From positions 32,225,874 through 32,289,873 of the forward strand of contig CM075185.1 of assembly GCA_037577475.1 (NCBI GenBank): a DNA stretch of 64,000 nt. Direction: 5' to 3'. The stretch comes from Chaunax sp. Z400. Taxonomy: Eukaryota; Chordata; Actinopteri; Lophiiformes; Chaunacidae. Below the pieces are notes generated by a model. That model ran no database searches. It was not told where the DNA came from and worked only from the letters and a program-made list of their open reading frames with translations. Both the position numbers and the translations under genes were made by a program. Below, piece by piece: positions 22,901 to 34,929 of this stretch. How positions within the stretch are numbered: the stretch's first letter is position 1; every line of letters starts with the position of its first letter.

Positions 22901-25900
22901 TGTTGGGTGAGCACGTGTTGGGTGAGGACGTGTTGGGTGAGCACATGTTGGGTGAAGACGTGTTGGGTGAAGACATGTTGGGTGAAGACATGTTGGGTGA
23001 AGACATGTTGGGTGAAGACGTGTTGGGTGAAGACGTGTTGGGTGAGGATTTGTTGGGTGAGGACGTGTTGGGTGAAGACTTATTGGGTGAAGACATATTG
23101 GGTGAAGACGTGTTGGGTGAGGACATGTAGGATGAAGACGTGTTGGGTGAGGACGTGTTGGGTGAAGACATCTTGGGTGAGGACGTGTTGGGTGAGGACG
23201 TGTTGGCTGAGCACGTGTTGGGTGAAGACGTGTTGGGTGAAGACGTGTTGGGTGAAGACGTGTTGGGTGAAGACGTGTTGGCTGAGCACGTGTTGGGTGA
23301 GGACGTGTTGGGTGAGGACGTGTTGGGTGAAGACATGTTGGGTGAAGACGTGTTGGGTGAAGACGTGTTGGGTGAAGACGTGTTGGGTGAGGACGTGTTG
23401 GGTGAGGACGTGTTGGGTGAAGACATATTGGGTGAAGACATATTGGGTGAAGACGTGTTGGGTGAAGACATATTGGGTGAAGACATATTGGGTGAAGACA
23501 TGTTGGGTGAAGACATATTGGGTGAAGACATATTGGGTGAAGACATGTTGGGTGAAGACGTGTTGGGTGAAGACATGTAGGATGAAGACGTGTTGGGTGA
23601 GGACGTGTTGGGTGAAGACGTCTTGGGTGAGGACGTGTTGGGTGAGGACGTGTTGGCTGAGCACGTGTTCGGTGAAGACGTGTTGGGTGAAGACGTGTTG
23701 GGTGAAGACCTGTTGGGTGAAGACATGTTGGGTGGGTGGAGACCTGTTGGGTGGAGACCTGTTGGGTGAGGACGTGTTGGGTGAGCACGTGTTGGGTGAG
23801 CACGTGTTGGGTGAGGACGTGTTGGGTGAAGACGTCGTGGGTGAGGACGTGTTGGGTGAGGACGTGTTGGGTGGGTGGAGACCTGTTGGGTGGAGACCTG
23901 TTGGGTGAGGATGTGTTGGGTGAGCACGTGTTGGGTGAGCACGTGTTGGGTGAGGACGTGTTGGGTGAAGACGTCTTGGGTGAGGACGTGTTGGGTGAAG
24001 ACATGTTGGGTGAAGACATGTTGGGTGAGGACATGTTGGGTGAGGACATGTTGGGTGAGGACATGTTGGGTGAGGACATGTTGGGTGAGGACATGTTGGG
24101 TGAAGACATGTTGGGTGAAGACATGTTGGGTGAGGACATGTTGGGTGAGCACGTGTTGGGTGAAGACGTGTTGGGTGAAGACATGTTGGGTGGGTGGAGA
24201 CCTGTTGGGTGGAGACCTGTTGGGTGAGCACGTGTTGGGTGAGGACGTGATGGATGAGGACGTGTTGGATGAGGACGTGTCGGGTGGGGACGCGTTGGGT
24301 TAAGACATATTGGATCAAGACATGTTGGGTGAAGACATGTTGGGTGAGGACATGTTGGGTGAGCACGTGTTGGGTGAGGATGTGTTGGATGAGGACGTGT
24401 TGGATGAGGACGTGTTGGGTGGGGACGCATTGGGTGAAGACGTCTTGGGTGAAGACATGTTGGGTGAAGACATGTTGGATGAAGACATGTTGGGTGAAGA
24501 CATGTTGGGTGAAGACATGTTGGGTGAGGACGTGTTGGGTGAGGACGTGTTGGATGAGGACATGTTGGATGAGGACATGTTAGGTGAAGACATATTGGGT
24601 GGGGACGTGTTGGGTGAGGACATGTTGGGTGAAGACATGTTGGGTGAGGACATGTTGAGTGAGGACATGTTGGGTGAAGACATATTGGGTGGGGACGTGT
24701 TGGCTGAGCACGTGTTGGGTGAAGACGTGTTGGGTGAAGACGTGTTGGGTGAAGACATGTTGGGTGAAGACGTGTTGGGTGAAGACGTGTTGGGTGAAGA
24801 CATGTTGGGTGAAGACGTGTTGGGTGAGGACGTGTTGGGTGAAGACATATTGGGTGAAGACATATTGGGTGAAGACGTGTTGGGTGAGGACGTGTTGGGT
24901 GAAGACATCTTGGGTGAGGACGTGTTGGGTGAGGACGTGTTGGCTGAGCATGTGTTGGGTGAGGACGTGTTGGGTGAAGACGTCTTGGGTGAAGACATGT
25001 TGGGTGGGTGGAGACCTGTTGGGTGGAGACCTGTTGGGTGAGGACGTGTTGGGTGAGCACGTGTTGGGTGAGCACGTGTTGGGTGAGGACGTGTTGGGTG
25101 AAGACGTCTTGGGTGAGAACGTGTTGGGTGAGGACGTGTTGGGTGAAGACATGTTGGGTGGGTGGAGACCTGTTGGGTGGAGACCTGTTGGGTGAGGACG
25201 TGTTGGGTGAGCACGTGTTGGGTGAGGACGTGTTGGATGAGGACGTGTTGGGTGGGGACGCGTTGGGTGAAGACATATTGGGTGAAGACATGTTGGGTGA
25301 AGACATGTTGGGTGAGGACATGTTGGGTGAGCATGTGTTGGGTGAAGACGTGTTGGGTGGGTGGAGACCTGTTGGGTGGAGACCTGTTGGGTGAGGACGT
25401 GTTGGGTGAGGACGTGATGGATGAGGACATGTTGGATGAGGACGTGTTGGGTGGGGACGTGTTGGGTGAAGACGTCTTGGGTGAAGACATGTTGGGTGAG
25501 GACATGTTGGGTGAGGATGTGTTGGATGAGGAAATGTTGGGTGAGGACATGTTGGATGAGGACATGTTGGGTGAGGACATGTTGGGTGAGGACGTGTTGG
25601 GTGAGGACATGTTGGGTGAGGACATGTTGGGTGAGGACATCTTGAGTGAAGACGTGTTGGGTGGGGACGTGTTGGGTGGGGACATGTTGGGTGAAGACAT
25701 ATTGGGTGAAGATGTGTTGGGTGAAGACGTGTTGCGTGAAGACGTGTTGGGTGAGGACATGTTGGGTGAGGACGTGTTGGGTGAGGACATGTTGGGTGAG
25801 GACGTGTTGGGTGAAGACGTGTTGCGTGAAGACGTATTGGGTGGGGACGTGTTGGGTGAGGACATGTTGGGTGAAGACGTGTTGGTTGAAGACGTGTTGG

Positions 25901-28173
25901 GTGAGGACTTGTTGGGTGAGGATGTGTTGGGTGAAGACGTGTTGGGTGAAGACGTGTTGGGTGAGGACATGTAGGATGAAGACGTGTTGGGTGAAGACGT
26001 CTTGGATGAGGACGTGTTGGGTGAGGACGTGTTGGCTGAGCACGTGTTGGGTGAGGACGTGTTTGGTGAAGACGTCTTGGGTGAAGACGTGTTGGATGAG
26101 GACGTGTTGGGTGAGGACGTGTTGGCTGAGCACGTGTTGGCTGAGCACATCTTGGGTGAAGACGTGTTGGGTGAAGACATGTTGGGTGGGTGGAGACCTG
26201 TTGGGTGAGGACATGTTGGGTGAGGACGTGTTGGGTGAGGACGTGTTGGGTGAGGACGTGTTGGGTGAGGACGTGTTGGGTGGGGACGCGTTGGGTGAGC
26301 ACATGTTGGGTGAAGACGTTTTGGGTGAAGACATGTTGGGTGAAGACATGTTGGGCGAAGACGTGTTGGGTGAGGATTTGTTGGGTGAGGACGTGTTGGG
26401 TGAAGACTTATTGGGTGAAGACATATTGGGTGAAGACGTGTTGGGTGAGGACATGTAGGATGAAGACGTGTTGGGTGAGGACGTGTTGGGTGAAGACATC
26501 TTGGGTGAGGACGTGTTGGGTGAGGACGTGTTGGCTGAGCACGTGTTGGGTAAAGACGTGTTGGCTGAGCACGTGTTGGGTGAAGACGTGTTGGGTGAGG
26601 ATGTGTTGGGTGAAGACGTGTTGGTGAGGACATGTTGGGTGGATATGTGTTGGGTGAGGACATGCTTTGCTGTAAAAACCACAGCTTTAACCTTCAATCA
26701 CTAACATTGCTCCTTTCTTTCTTTTTGCTACAATGATGGTTTAAGATATTGGTTTTTACTCTGCTGAATGAACTGAATAACTGACTGCACAAACACGTCT
26801 GTGAGCTAGCAGCAGCCCTGAAACAGACAAACACATCTGTGAGCTAGCAGCAGCCCTGAAACAGACAAACACATCTGTGAGCTAGCAGCAGGCCTGAAAC
26901 AGACAGACGAACACGTCTGTGAGCTAGCAGCAGCCCTGAAACACAGACAAACACGTCTGTGAGCTAGCAGCAGCCCTGAAACAGACAGACAAACACTTCT
27001 GTGAGCTAGCAGCAGCCCTGAAACAGACAGACAAACACATCTGTGAACTAGCAGCAGCCCTGAAACAGACAGACAAACACGTCTGTGAGCTAGCAGCAGC
27101 CCTGAAACAGACAGACAAACACGTCTGTGAGCTAGCAGCAGCCCTGAAACACAGACAAACACGTCTGTGAGCTAGCAGCAGCCCTGAAACAGACAGACAA
27201 ACACGTCTGTGAGCTAGCAGCAGCCCTGAAACAGACAGACAAACACATCTGTGAACTAGCAGCAGCCCTGAAACAGACAGACAAACACGTCTGTGAGCTA
27301 GCAGCGGCCCTGAAACAGACAGACAAACACGTCTGTGAGCTAGCAGCAGCCCTGAAACAGACAGACAAACACATCTATGAGCTAGCAGCTGCCCTGAAAC
27401 AGACAGACAAACACGTCTGTGTGCTAGCAGCGGCCCTGAAACAGACAGACAAACACGTCTGTGAGCTAGCAGCGGCCCTGAAACAGACAAACATGTCTGT
27501 GAGCTAGCAGCGGCCCTGAAACAGACAGACAAACACGTCTGTGAGCTAGCAGCTGACCTGAAACAGACAGATAACTAGAGGGGTTTTCATTCATCCATCC
27601 TCTGTCTGAGCGAGAACCAAACTGAGTTCAGTCAGAAGGTTCTGGAGAACATCATTCATGGTAAATCACACTAAGAAAAGACGTTGATGCCCTCTGCACC
27701 AGCTGACTTCTGTGAGACTATTTGTATTTACATGTGTATTTACTCTTTGTTTATGCAGCAGAATTACAAACAATAAAACCATTTCAGGGAGACGGGGGTG
27801 TCTCAGGGCGTAGATGATGTTAAAGGGAGACATTCGACCAGAGTCTCTTTACAGGCTGATGACAGATGATGTGACTCTATGAGCTGCAGCTGATTGAAGA
27901 AGTTTACTCTGAACTTGAACTTGACCTTTCTGAAAGCTTTTTTTTTGGACAAACTTCATTTTCATGGAACACACAGCAGTCCAACAGCAGGGTTAGTGTG
28001 ACAGCAGCTCACCGGGGGTCAGCAGGTAGATGTGGTAGCTGCGTTTGCTCTGTGCTGTCACAGGACGGGTAAAGCTTTGCATAGCGGCTCCTCCAGGCCA
28101 GACGGGTCAACATCTCCTTCTGGATCTGCTCTCGGTAGCAGTTTTGACCCTGGGTTGTCAGCAGGTAATGCAT
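19908..28173 (-). CDS. spmip1: SPMIP1-like (sperm microtubule inner protein 1) gene
   Basis: The coding exons, in reading order, are 28173-28013, 22066-22015 (52 bp), 20373-20271 and 20053-19908. Together they give 462 bp, or 153 residues, with no phase conflict. The pattern follows human SPMIP1 (ATP6V1FNB). A short start leads to QNCYREQIQKEMLTRLAWRS (about 10-29). PVSPQTRHTLYQ is encoded by the small exon. Then come GKGRSLYLQRRGQ, a FPLLSSWEYGWRLG core (about 93-106) and FYTNNGVF near the end. SPMIP1 lines the inside of axonemal doublet microtubules in sperm. The function here is by similarity recalled from memory. The start ATG matches the family's N-terminus. A 5' UTR exon probably lies at 29629-29670. 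AATAAA (minus strand) at about 19,809-19,814 may end the transcript. The first coding intron is nearly all minisatellite. Confidence 0.65.
22219..22275 (+). repeat. tRNA-like SINE head fragment
   Basis: The piece ggctgtggttcagtggtaga has an A-box-like pol III promoter and resembles the head of a fish tRNA-derived SINE. The body is missing, so it is a short relic. Confidence 0.45.
22660..26640. repeat. 4-kb minisatellite of 15-bp units inside the spmip1-like intron
   Basis: About 265 copies of ggtgaggacgtgttg occur, with point variants (ggtgaagacatgttg, ggctgagcacgtgtt) and a recurring block, gggtgggtggagacctgttg, that marks a higher-order period of a few hundred bases. There is strong strand asymmetry: the plus strand is G- and T-rich and poor in C. 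Fifteen is a multiple of three, so all six frames run open for hundreds of codons. The largest, 1,227 codons at 22619-26302, is not a gene. Confidence 0.97.
26790..27570. repeat. 42-bp minisatellite, about 19 copies
   Basis: The unit contains acacgtctgtgagctagcag followed by cagccctgaaacagacagac. Some copies lack one GACA. It directly follows the 15-bp array in the same intron, and a third unrelated array type is absent between them. Confidence 0.95.
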
Positions 28174-28734
28174 CTCCTGGCAGGGGGGACTGGAACAAAA
28201 AAACCTGGGAGTTTACCCCTGGTCAGTCCACTCCTCACAGAAAGCATTTTCCTGGGGGTCTGGGGTCTTAGAGCCATTAAAATACATTTTCAAAAAACAT
28301 CTGTCCAGATCTCCTCATGTAAAGAAATCACCTCACCTGAGCCCTTCAGTACAATAAATAAATCATGGTGTACACATATATATCTGTAATTTAATGTTAA
28401 TACATCATTGATGCCATTAGATTTGGACCCACCAATTTGCTGGAGTCAGTGTAGACATATGGAATAAAATGATACTGCCTGTATGAGAGGGCAACAAAAA
28501 CTCTACAGGCCATTTCAATAAACTGTATTTGAAAAGAAATGAACAACAATTTCTATCCACAACAAAATATAAGTAAAATACCAATTAACAAACTCTCATG
28601 CTTGTGTCTTGTACATTTTAATGTTAAGCATTGCAGAAGTTCTCTGTACAGACTGTTAAAATGATTTAAAAATCCACATTTAAAGGAAATGACTTCCTGG
28701 TTCTGACTGTGTATCACACAGACTCACGTGGGCC

Positions 28735-29005
28735 AAAGCTGACTGGCTACCAGGTAGATACATGAAACTATTATATATTGTTGTATGAATAGTTTATTGT
28801 ATATTGTATATATTATTTATAAAGAGGGGTAGGATTATATAAGTTTGCACTTCTCCCACTCCTTTTTGTGCATGTAAATTGTGCGGTATAAGTGTTGGCG
28901 GATGCAATTTATTGTCTTTTTTACTTTTGTTTATCTCTTACTTTTGTTTGTTTGTTGTTTTATTTTTACATGTTCGAAATAAAGATACAGATTAAGATGA
29001 AGATA
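28735..29005 (+). mobile_element. LINE-like 3' end fragment
   Basis: Motifs aagaggggtaggattatata, cttctcccactcctttttg and the end tgttcgaaataaag resemble the 3' UTR of a fish non-LTR element. There is no ORF, and the clade is unknown. From 29,010 to 29,600 nothing is seen. Confidence 0.45.
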
Positions 29006-29628
29006 AAGATTTAGTAGACCATAACCAACCATATTAAAAGGCCTTCCCACCCCCGTCTAGGCCAGTAAGAGCCCAGCACCATGATCGATACCAATCGATT
29101 TGAGCTGCAGGTTTTGTCTGTATTTTATCTGTATTTTTATCAGCCCAGCTGTTCAGCAGCCTGATATGGGTTTACTTTATGAGACTCATTTTAAAGGCTT
29201 TTACTACAACTAAGTCCTCACACTCCTTCACCTCTACAAGCAAATTAAAGCTGTTCAGTCAGTTTTTCATGAACCCAAAAATATTTGGCATTTTTCACAC
29301 AACATTAATATAATTGAACTTTAAAGCTAATACAAAGAAAGAAAGACTAGTGACAAAAAAAATCTGGATTTAATCTCCTTGATCAAGACAGTAACTATGA
29401 ATTAAAAAGGGTTGAATATATTCTAATGTCTGTATGTCATAACACTAAAGCACAAAAGTATGAACTAATTTCTCTTCATTACGTACATAAAATAAAATAG
29501 ACAATTAAATTAGACTTTGAAAATCCTCTTTAACAAGGTGTATGTCATCCCAGTATTTATAGAGCTGAACATCCCCATGTCAATGAATTGTTAATGATAA
29601 TTAATAATTGCCAGATGTCTTCATTTAC

Positions 29629-29670
29629 CTTTGTGTGTCTGATGCAGAGCTGTGCAGGATCTCCGTCTCA
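29629..29670 (-). other. Possible 5' UTR exon of the spmip1-like gene
   Basis: On the minus strand a segment is bounded by acceptor tttccacag and donor CAAAG|gtaaatg. Its frame can be read into the next exon but has no ATG, so it is best taken as untranslated. The first exon could instead start further upstream. Confidence 0.35.
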
Positions 29671-30174
29671 CTGTGGAAATGAGATGTGGATCAGATAGCA
29701 GCAGTAACACAGGAAACATGAGAGCCAATCACACACGTGTTCCTCCACCAATAGAAATCCTCCAATCCTTTTTCATTAGTTAAAGCTTTACGCTGAATAG
29801 CACCTCCTTATTACACCAAAAGTATCTCCAACACATTCCCGACTCTGTAGAATCATCATTATCCTAACAGATTAAAGGGAGGAGAAACTCATACAGTATC
29901 TGTACCAGGATCATTTCTGCTGATGAAAAACGTACAGCCTCAGAGGAGTAAGATGAGTAACATCCTCTTCTGTAATCAGCCTATATGAGAACTGTTCATC
30001 TGATACCTCAGACTTGACATGTGAGTTGCTCAGGGCTAAAGGAAGTGTCTTGTAGAATGGTAGTGTAATTTGGATATGTGACAGGCTCAATATAATACAC
30101 TTCTGTGCAGAAGCGGGGGATGGGACTTATCGACCTAAGTGATGTTGCTGTGCCTGGTCCAAAACTGCTTCCAT

Positions 30175-30285
30175 TAGTTAAAGCAGGACTCACCAATCGG
30201 TGGCCCTTGGGCCAAATCCGGACCACGAAGCATTTTGACATAACTTTGGTCATCAAAACTGATTTTGTCGGATAGCCTCTCGCTC
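30175..30285. repeat. hAT-type repeat fragment
   Basis: The text ggactcaccaatcggtggcc followed by cttgggccaaatccggacca looks like one end of a hAT non-autonomous element of the GCGGCCC type. The other end is not found. Confidence 0.35.
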
Positions 30286-30639
30286 AGACTTAAGCCATTC
30301 TACACGGAAAAAAAGAGTTGTTAAAATACAAAAAAACAGGGAATATAAGGAGAAAATGGTTTAATGCGAGTTCCAAATATTCATACTCTAACCATTACCT
30401 GTTAAACCTTTAATACTCACTCAGAAATAACATTTAGTCAAACCCACAGCCAAATTCTATTCTGTTAAGTCAGCAGTAGTTTGATGGTGCTAATGACAGA
30501 TTGTCATGTTAGCCCTAATTATAGTAGTATATTATAGTGATCAAGTGGAAAATGGACAAAAAGACGACGTCCTTCAGCATGGTGGCATATGGGACAAGTA
30601 GAAACCAGAAAGTTTGTGTCCAAACAGAAGCAGAAGCTG

Positions 30640-30740
30640 TATGTTGGAGGCATGTTGGTCACCTCACAGCAGGAATGTTCTGGATTCGAATCCCAACCTG
30701 GGGCCTTCTGTGAGGACTCTGAATGGACTTTAGGAGATAG
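30640..30740 (+). repeat. SINE fragment with B-box
   Basis: The text gttggtcacctcacagcagg and ggattcgaatcccaacctgg resemble the central part of the SINE at 1232-1618. No tail or duplication is visible. Confidence 0.4.
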
Positions 30741-30984
30741 TACCTCCTCAGTGTAGATGGAGACCGTGATGTAGTCTTCAACATAACACAGACCTCTCCT
30801 GATCCTCTCATCAGCTGTTTAAGACAGGAACATCTGAAGATCCTCAATATAGCAGCTGTAATAAATAAATGTTACGGTCACTAAAGCAGCTTCTCTGTTT
30901 GAGTCTGGCGGCCATTGATTTGTGCTGTGCATGTGCTCCATGTGTGCCGGGCATCGACCAATCAGTGGTCTGTAATGTTTCATG

Positions 30985-31130
30985 TGACCTTTTAGTACCT
31001 GCTCAGCTCACTTGGAACCGCAATGGAGGAGGTACTAAAAAAGTAGAACCAGGTACTTTTCTACCTAATGGAAGCCGAGAAGAGTTGAGAAGAGTAGAGC
31101 CGGTACAGTGTAGTGGAAATAGGGTGGCCA
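30985..31130. mobile_element. hAT-like MITE fragment with short internal inverted repeats
   Basis: The pair ttttagtacctgctcagct and ggaggtactaaaaaagtag, then ccaggtacttttctaccta, is typical of small fish hAT-derived elements. It overlaps a 124-codon open frame that I do not accept as a gene. From 31,140 to 31,700 I see no gene. Confidence 0.45.
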
Positions 31131-31703
31131 TTTTTATTTTTACACCAAAGAGGAGGACGCTTTTCAGGATTCAGCGAATTATGGCTAGAGATATGGACAA
31201 AATCAAATATCACATTATTTTTGACCAAACAACTCGATATTGATGTTGTGACGATAATGTGGAGATGACAATCTTTAACAAAATATTTATACAATGAGAT
31301 TTTTGATAAATAATCATCAGTAATGCCTATATATACTGACCAACAGTAGAAACGCATATTGGTTTTTTAATATCATGCCATCCTGTTCATATTAAATATC
31401 AAAGGTAAATTATGGTTCACATCTTTATTCACCCTTTAACCATACAGAAAAATCATTTTTGTGCAGATTAGTGGTTTTTGTCTTACAAGTCAGAAAGTGT
31501 GGATGGTGAGACAGAGAACAACAATAGTCACTACCGTGCGTGTCTACCTCCAGCATTTATCACTACTTTACACCTCCTGAATGGATAAGATGTTATCTGG
31601 ACTTGTAGGATGACATCATTCTTCCTGCAGAGCTGTGACAAGTTGTTCAGGTGTTGCTGGAGCAGGATCTCTCTCTCTCACCTGGTGATCCTGAACATCC
31701 CAT

Positions 31704-32505
31704 AGACCAGTGGTTCCCAAACTTTTTTCTGGGAACCCATTTTACGATCAACTCAATGCATTTAGGAGGGGTGTGGTATCTCATTGTTTTTATCTCCTCT
31801 TATCACAATATAAACATTTTAAATAGGCTACTTTATGAATGAGAAAATGCATTGAGTCTGAGTAAACAGCCACTCATGTTCATGTGTTCATATTTATATT
31901 TGAGAACTTAGGTGCTTTTTAAATCAAACAGGCACACATCAGGTAAAACTACATTTTAACTACTTCATATGAGACAAATTAAGTGCATTTTGTTGTAATT
32001 AGAAGACTCTTATTTCCCTCTCATCATTAAATCAAACAGAATATTGTTTGTTCTTTGTGTTCCAGTCAGGTGCACAAGAGGAGAGCAACACGCATATCAG
32101 GTGTAGCATTTATTCTATGGGCGGATGCTGCAATTACCTGCAGCAGTCTGGTCCTTAGCTGGGTCTTGTCCCTGGTCTCTAGCTATGCTTTTCTTTTTTT
32201 ATTAGCCAGGCATCCATGTTTGTGACTACCTGCAAAATCTGTTCATTACTTTGTTGGAAACTATGGTGGACACCTGGGTGCAAACCCAAACGAGTTCTGA
32301 ACAAGGCACAGCCTGCCTGATTGGCTGAACTCCATGTGTGGTGGAGCTAGAAACACGCTCCCTCATGTGGCTGAAAGATGTACTGCAGATATAAATCTAG
32401 AATAATAGTGAAATAGAATCATAACTATTTTATTTGGCGACTCAAATAAAGTCTACTGTGACCCACATCTGGGTCGCGACCCAGACTTTGGGAACCACCG
32501 GTCTA
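31704..32505. mobile_element. Non-autonomous hAT element with terminal inverted repeats
   Basis: The left end cagtggttcccaaacttttt mirrors the right end gactttgggaaccaccg. The interior has no transposase. The flanks (catagac, gtctaga) fit a decayed 8-bp hAT target duplication. It separates a Gypsy remnant from what lies to its left. Confidence 0.75.
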
Positions 32506-34890
32506 GAGTGCATCTCCATGCTGAACTTTGTCTCAGTCAGTGACCAGAAGTACACAGAACTACAAGAATGCACTAAAGAAGAGCTAAGCTGTCTCCAACA
32601 TACTATCAGAGAAGCTGGCCTGAACACAGACGGGATGTATCCCCTCCTGTTCAGCCATATTGGGACTCGAGAAGTCAACTTTCTGTTGTCTGATGGGCTT
32701 ATCTTCAAAGGGCTACGTATAGTAGTGCCCCCTACTATGTGAGAGCACATGTTAAAGCACATTCACCAATCACACCTGGGAATGGTAAAAAGCAAGCAGA
32801 GAGCTTGTGAAGTGTTATATTGGCCGGGTATGAGTGCCCAAATAGAAGAAATGGTCAGGAACTGCAGCACGTGTGCAGACTTCCAAAATAATTTACCCAG
32901 ACAACCACTCAAACCAACAGAAACACCGGAGCTACCGTTTGATGAGGTGGCATCAGATATATTTGAGTTTGAAGGGAAGCAGTACATCCTGCTGGTGGAT
33001 TATTTCTCCAAATTCACTGAAGTGGACAAGCTGAAAAACACGAGCAGTCGTACCACTATAGTTCAGCAGACATGGTATCCCCACCACTCTTAGGACTGAC
33101 AATGGTCCGCAGTACTCCTCTGAGGAATTTAAAGATTTCTGTGAGAATTATGGTCTCTCACAAAACATCTTCACCACACACGCCACACTCAAACGGTGAG
33201 GCAGAGCCTGCCGTGCAAACTGTGAAGAGGCTCTGGCGTAAAACACAAGACAAACACCTATCGCTACTGGACTACAGAACTGCTCCACTTGAGTCAGTAG
33301 GTCTGTCAGCAGCTCAACTGCTCATGAGCAGAAGGCCTCGTAATAAGCTGCCTACTGCTCCTGTGCTCCTTGCTCCCACGGCATATGACCCCCTTAAAGT
33401 CAAGCAACTGCCAGACAAGACCAAGAACATGCAAAAGTTCTATCATGACAATAAGAGAGCAGGTGGTCCTTGTGTTGCACTCAAGTCTGGAGATGAGATC
33501 AGAATGCAACCATTTCCCTGTAAGCATAAATGGTCCCCTGGAGTTGTGGTCAAACAACATGGTGTTGTCCTATGTTGTGGACTGTGGAAACAAAGAATAC
33601 CTCTGCAACAACATTCCCGGCCAATGCAGATACGTTTTGACAATACCACGGCACTTTATAGGAAAGGCCAGAGCAGACTCTATCTGCTCAGGAGACTCAG
33701 GTCCTTTGGAGTGCAGGGAGCACTCCTCAAGACATTTTACGACACCGTGGTGGCATCAGCCATTTTCTATGGTGTGGTCTGCTGGGGCAGCGGCATCTCA
33801 GTGTCGGACAGGAAAAGACTCGACAAGCTAATAAGGAAGGCCAGCTCTGTCCTGGGATGCCCACTGGACCCAGTGGAGGTGGTGGGAGAAAGGAGGATGA
33901 CAACTAAGCTGTCATCCATTATGGACAATCACTCCCACCCGATGCGGGACCAAATAACAGCACTGGAGAGCTCCTTCAGCGACAGGTTGCTTCACCCAAA
34001 GTGCGTGAAGGAGCGCTTTCGCAAGTCTTTCCTTCCTGCAGCTGTTAGACTGTATAATCAGCACTGCTCCCAGTAGACCAAACAATTAGTAGTACTGTGA
34101 GAATTACTGAGACACTTTTTCTAATAGTACTGTGAATATATTTTTGAGACACTTTACCCCCCTCCTTTATTGTATTGTATTTTTAAAAATGTTATTTCCC
34201 CTCCTCCTGCTGTGTTTTTTGTACACTGTGCTGCTGCAATATTGTAAATTTCCCCACTGTGGGACTAATAAAGGGATATCTTATCTTATCTTATCTTATC
34301 TTAACAATCAACACCTCCGTGCATGTACAGCAGCCACCAACCAACCGCTCCACCAGGTGCGCAATGAACTTTGGACTTGAGTTGTCAAGCCAGACAACTG
34401 AGAAGGAGCAACCACCTCCCGCTCCTCCTGAACTGTCTCACTCACCACCCAAAGAACCCATGAGCCATGCTCAAGCCCGCTCAAATGAACTACACATCAC
34501 TAGGCGAGGCAGAGTTGTTAACCATTCTGATAGACTGAACCTGTGATTGATGCATTTAGAGACAGTGTTATAGTTAGGGAAAGGTGTGGTAAAGGCATCT
34601 TAAGGAAGTGAAGTGCTGGCAACCTCTCCTTCCAAGTTACTGTGAAGTTCATTGAGTGTTCATTTATTTTAGTTAGAGGAGCCACTAACACTGCTGACTG
34701 AAATAAGAGCATTTTATTTAATAATGTCAATGTTACAGAGTCAATGCAAATGTTAAGCATAGGAATGCAGGGTGATGTGCTAAAACTTTTCTTTTGTCTA
34801 AAAGGGAGATGTAATGTATTGTTGTGTGAAGTCGTGCTGGTTTGTGAAGCGCCTCAGCGTAGCTGCAGTCTGTTCTGTCCCCGCTTCTCG
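32506..34890 (+). pseudogene. Broken Ty3/Gypsy retrotransposon (integrase region to LTR start)
   Basis: The plus strand encodes, with stops and frameshifts, the end of a Gypsy pol. An H2C2 zinc finger (HIHQSHLGMV to NCSTCADFQ, about 32,760-32,890) is followed by the integrase core start (VASDIF, LLVDYFSKFTE). A damaged TDNGPQ segment then runs to about 33,655. An L2 LINE splits it, and it resumes at about 34,305. A stretch from about 34,807 (tgtaatgtattgttg) may begin the LTR. The element is not functional. Confidence 0.75.
33662..34303 (+). mobile_element. 5'-truncated L2-type LINE inserted in the Gypsy remnant
   Basis: The frame ends in a typical fish L2 C-terminus: RLRSFGVQGALLKTFYDTVV, CWGSGISVSDRKRLDKLIRK, LPAAVRLYNQHC. 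The 3' UTR holds ttccccactgtgggactaat and a (TATCT)n tail. The 5' truncation and tail are normal LINE integration features. It reads in frame with Gypsy sequence at 33072-34076, a chance fusion. Confidence 0.85.
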
Positions 34891-34929
34891 CCCAGTGCCA
34901 GTTGGTAAAGGCTACAGCCGCTGTGTAAA

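Noticed and set aside
22563..26697. Very long open frames (up to 1,227 codons) on both strands
   Set aside because: They lie wholly inside a 15-bp minisatellite. A unit divisible by three without stops opens every frame; there are no domains and no splice context.
26806..27532. Cys/Ser/Leu-rich minus-strand frames with a repeated FRAAASSQ-like motif
   Set aside because: They are translations of a 42-bp minisatellite in the SPMIP1-like gene's intron.
22660..27570. CRISPR array
   Set aside because: Units are directly adjacent with no unique spacers, and the genome is a vertebrate's. These are minisatellites.
28013..28110. Alternative start in the 28.1-kb exon (an ATG giving MQSFTRPVTAQSKRSYHIYL)
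   Set aside because: This frame leaves phase 1, which does not fit the 22,066 or 20,373 exons. The other frame matches the SPMIP1 N-terminal pattern and joins all exons.
30869..31243. 124-codon plus-strand frame with a hydrophobic start
   Set aside because: It overlaps a hAT-like MITE and has no recognisable domain or splice support.
33072..34076. 334-codon protein
   Set aside because: It is an accidental in-frame join of a Gypsy remnant and an L2 LINE 3' end.
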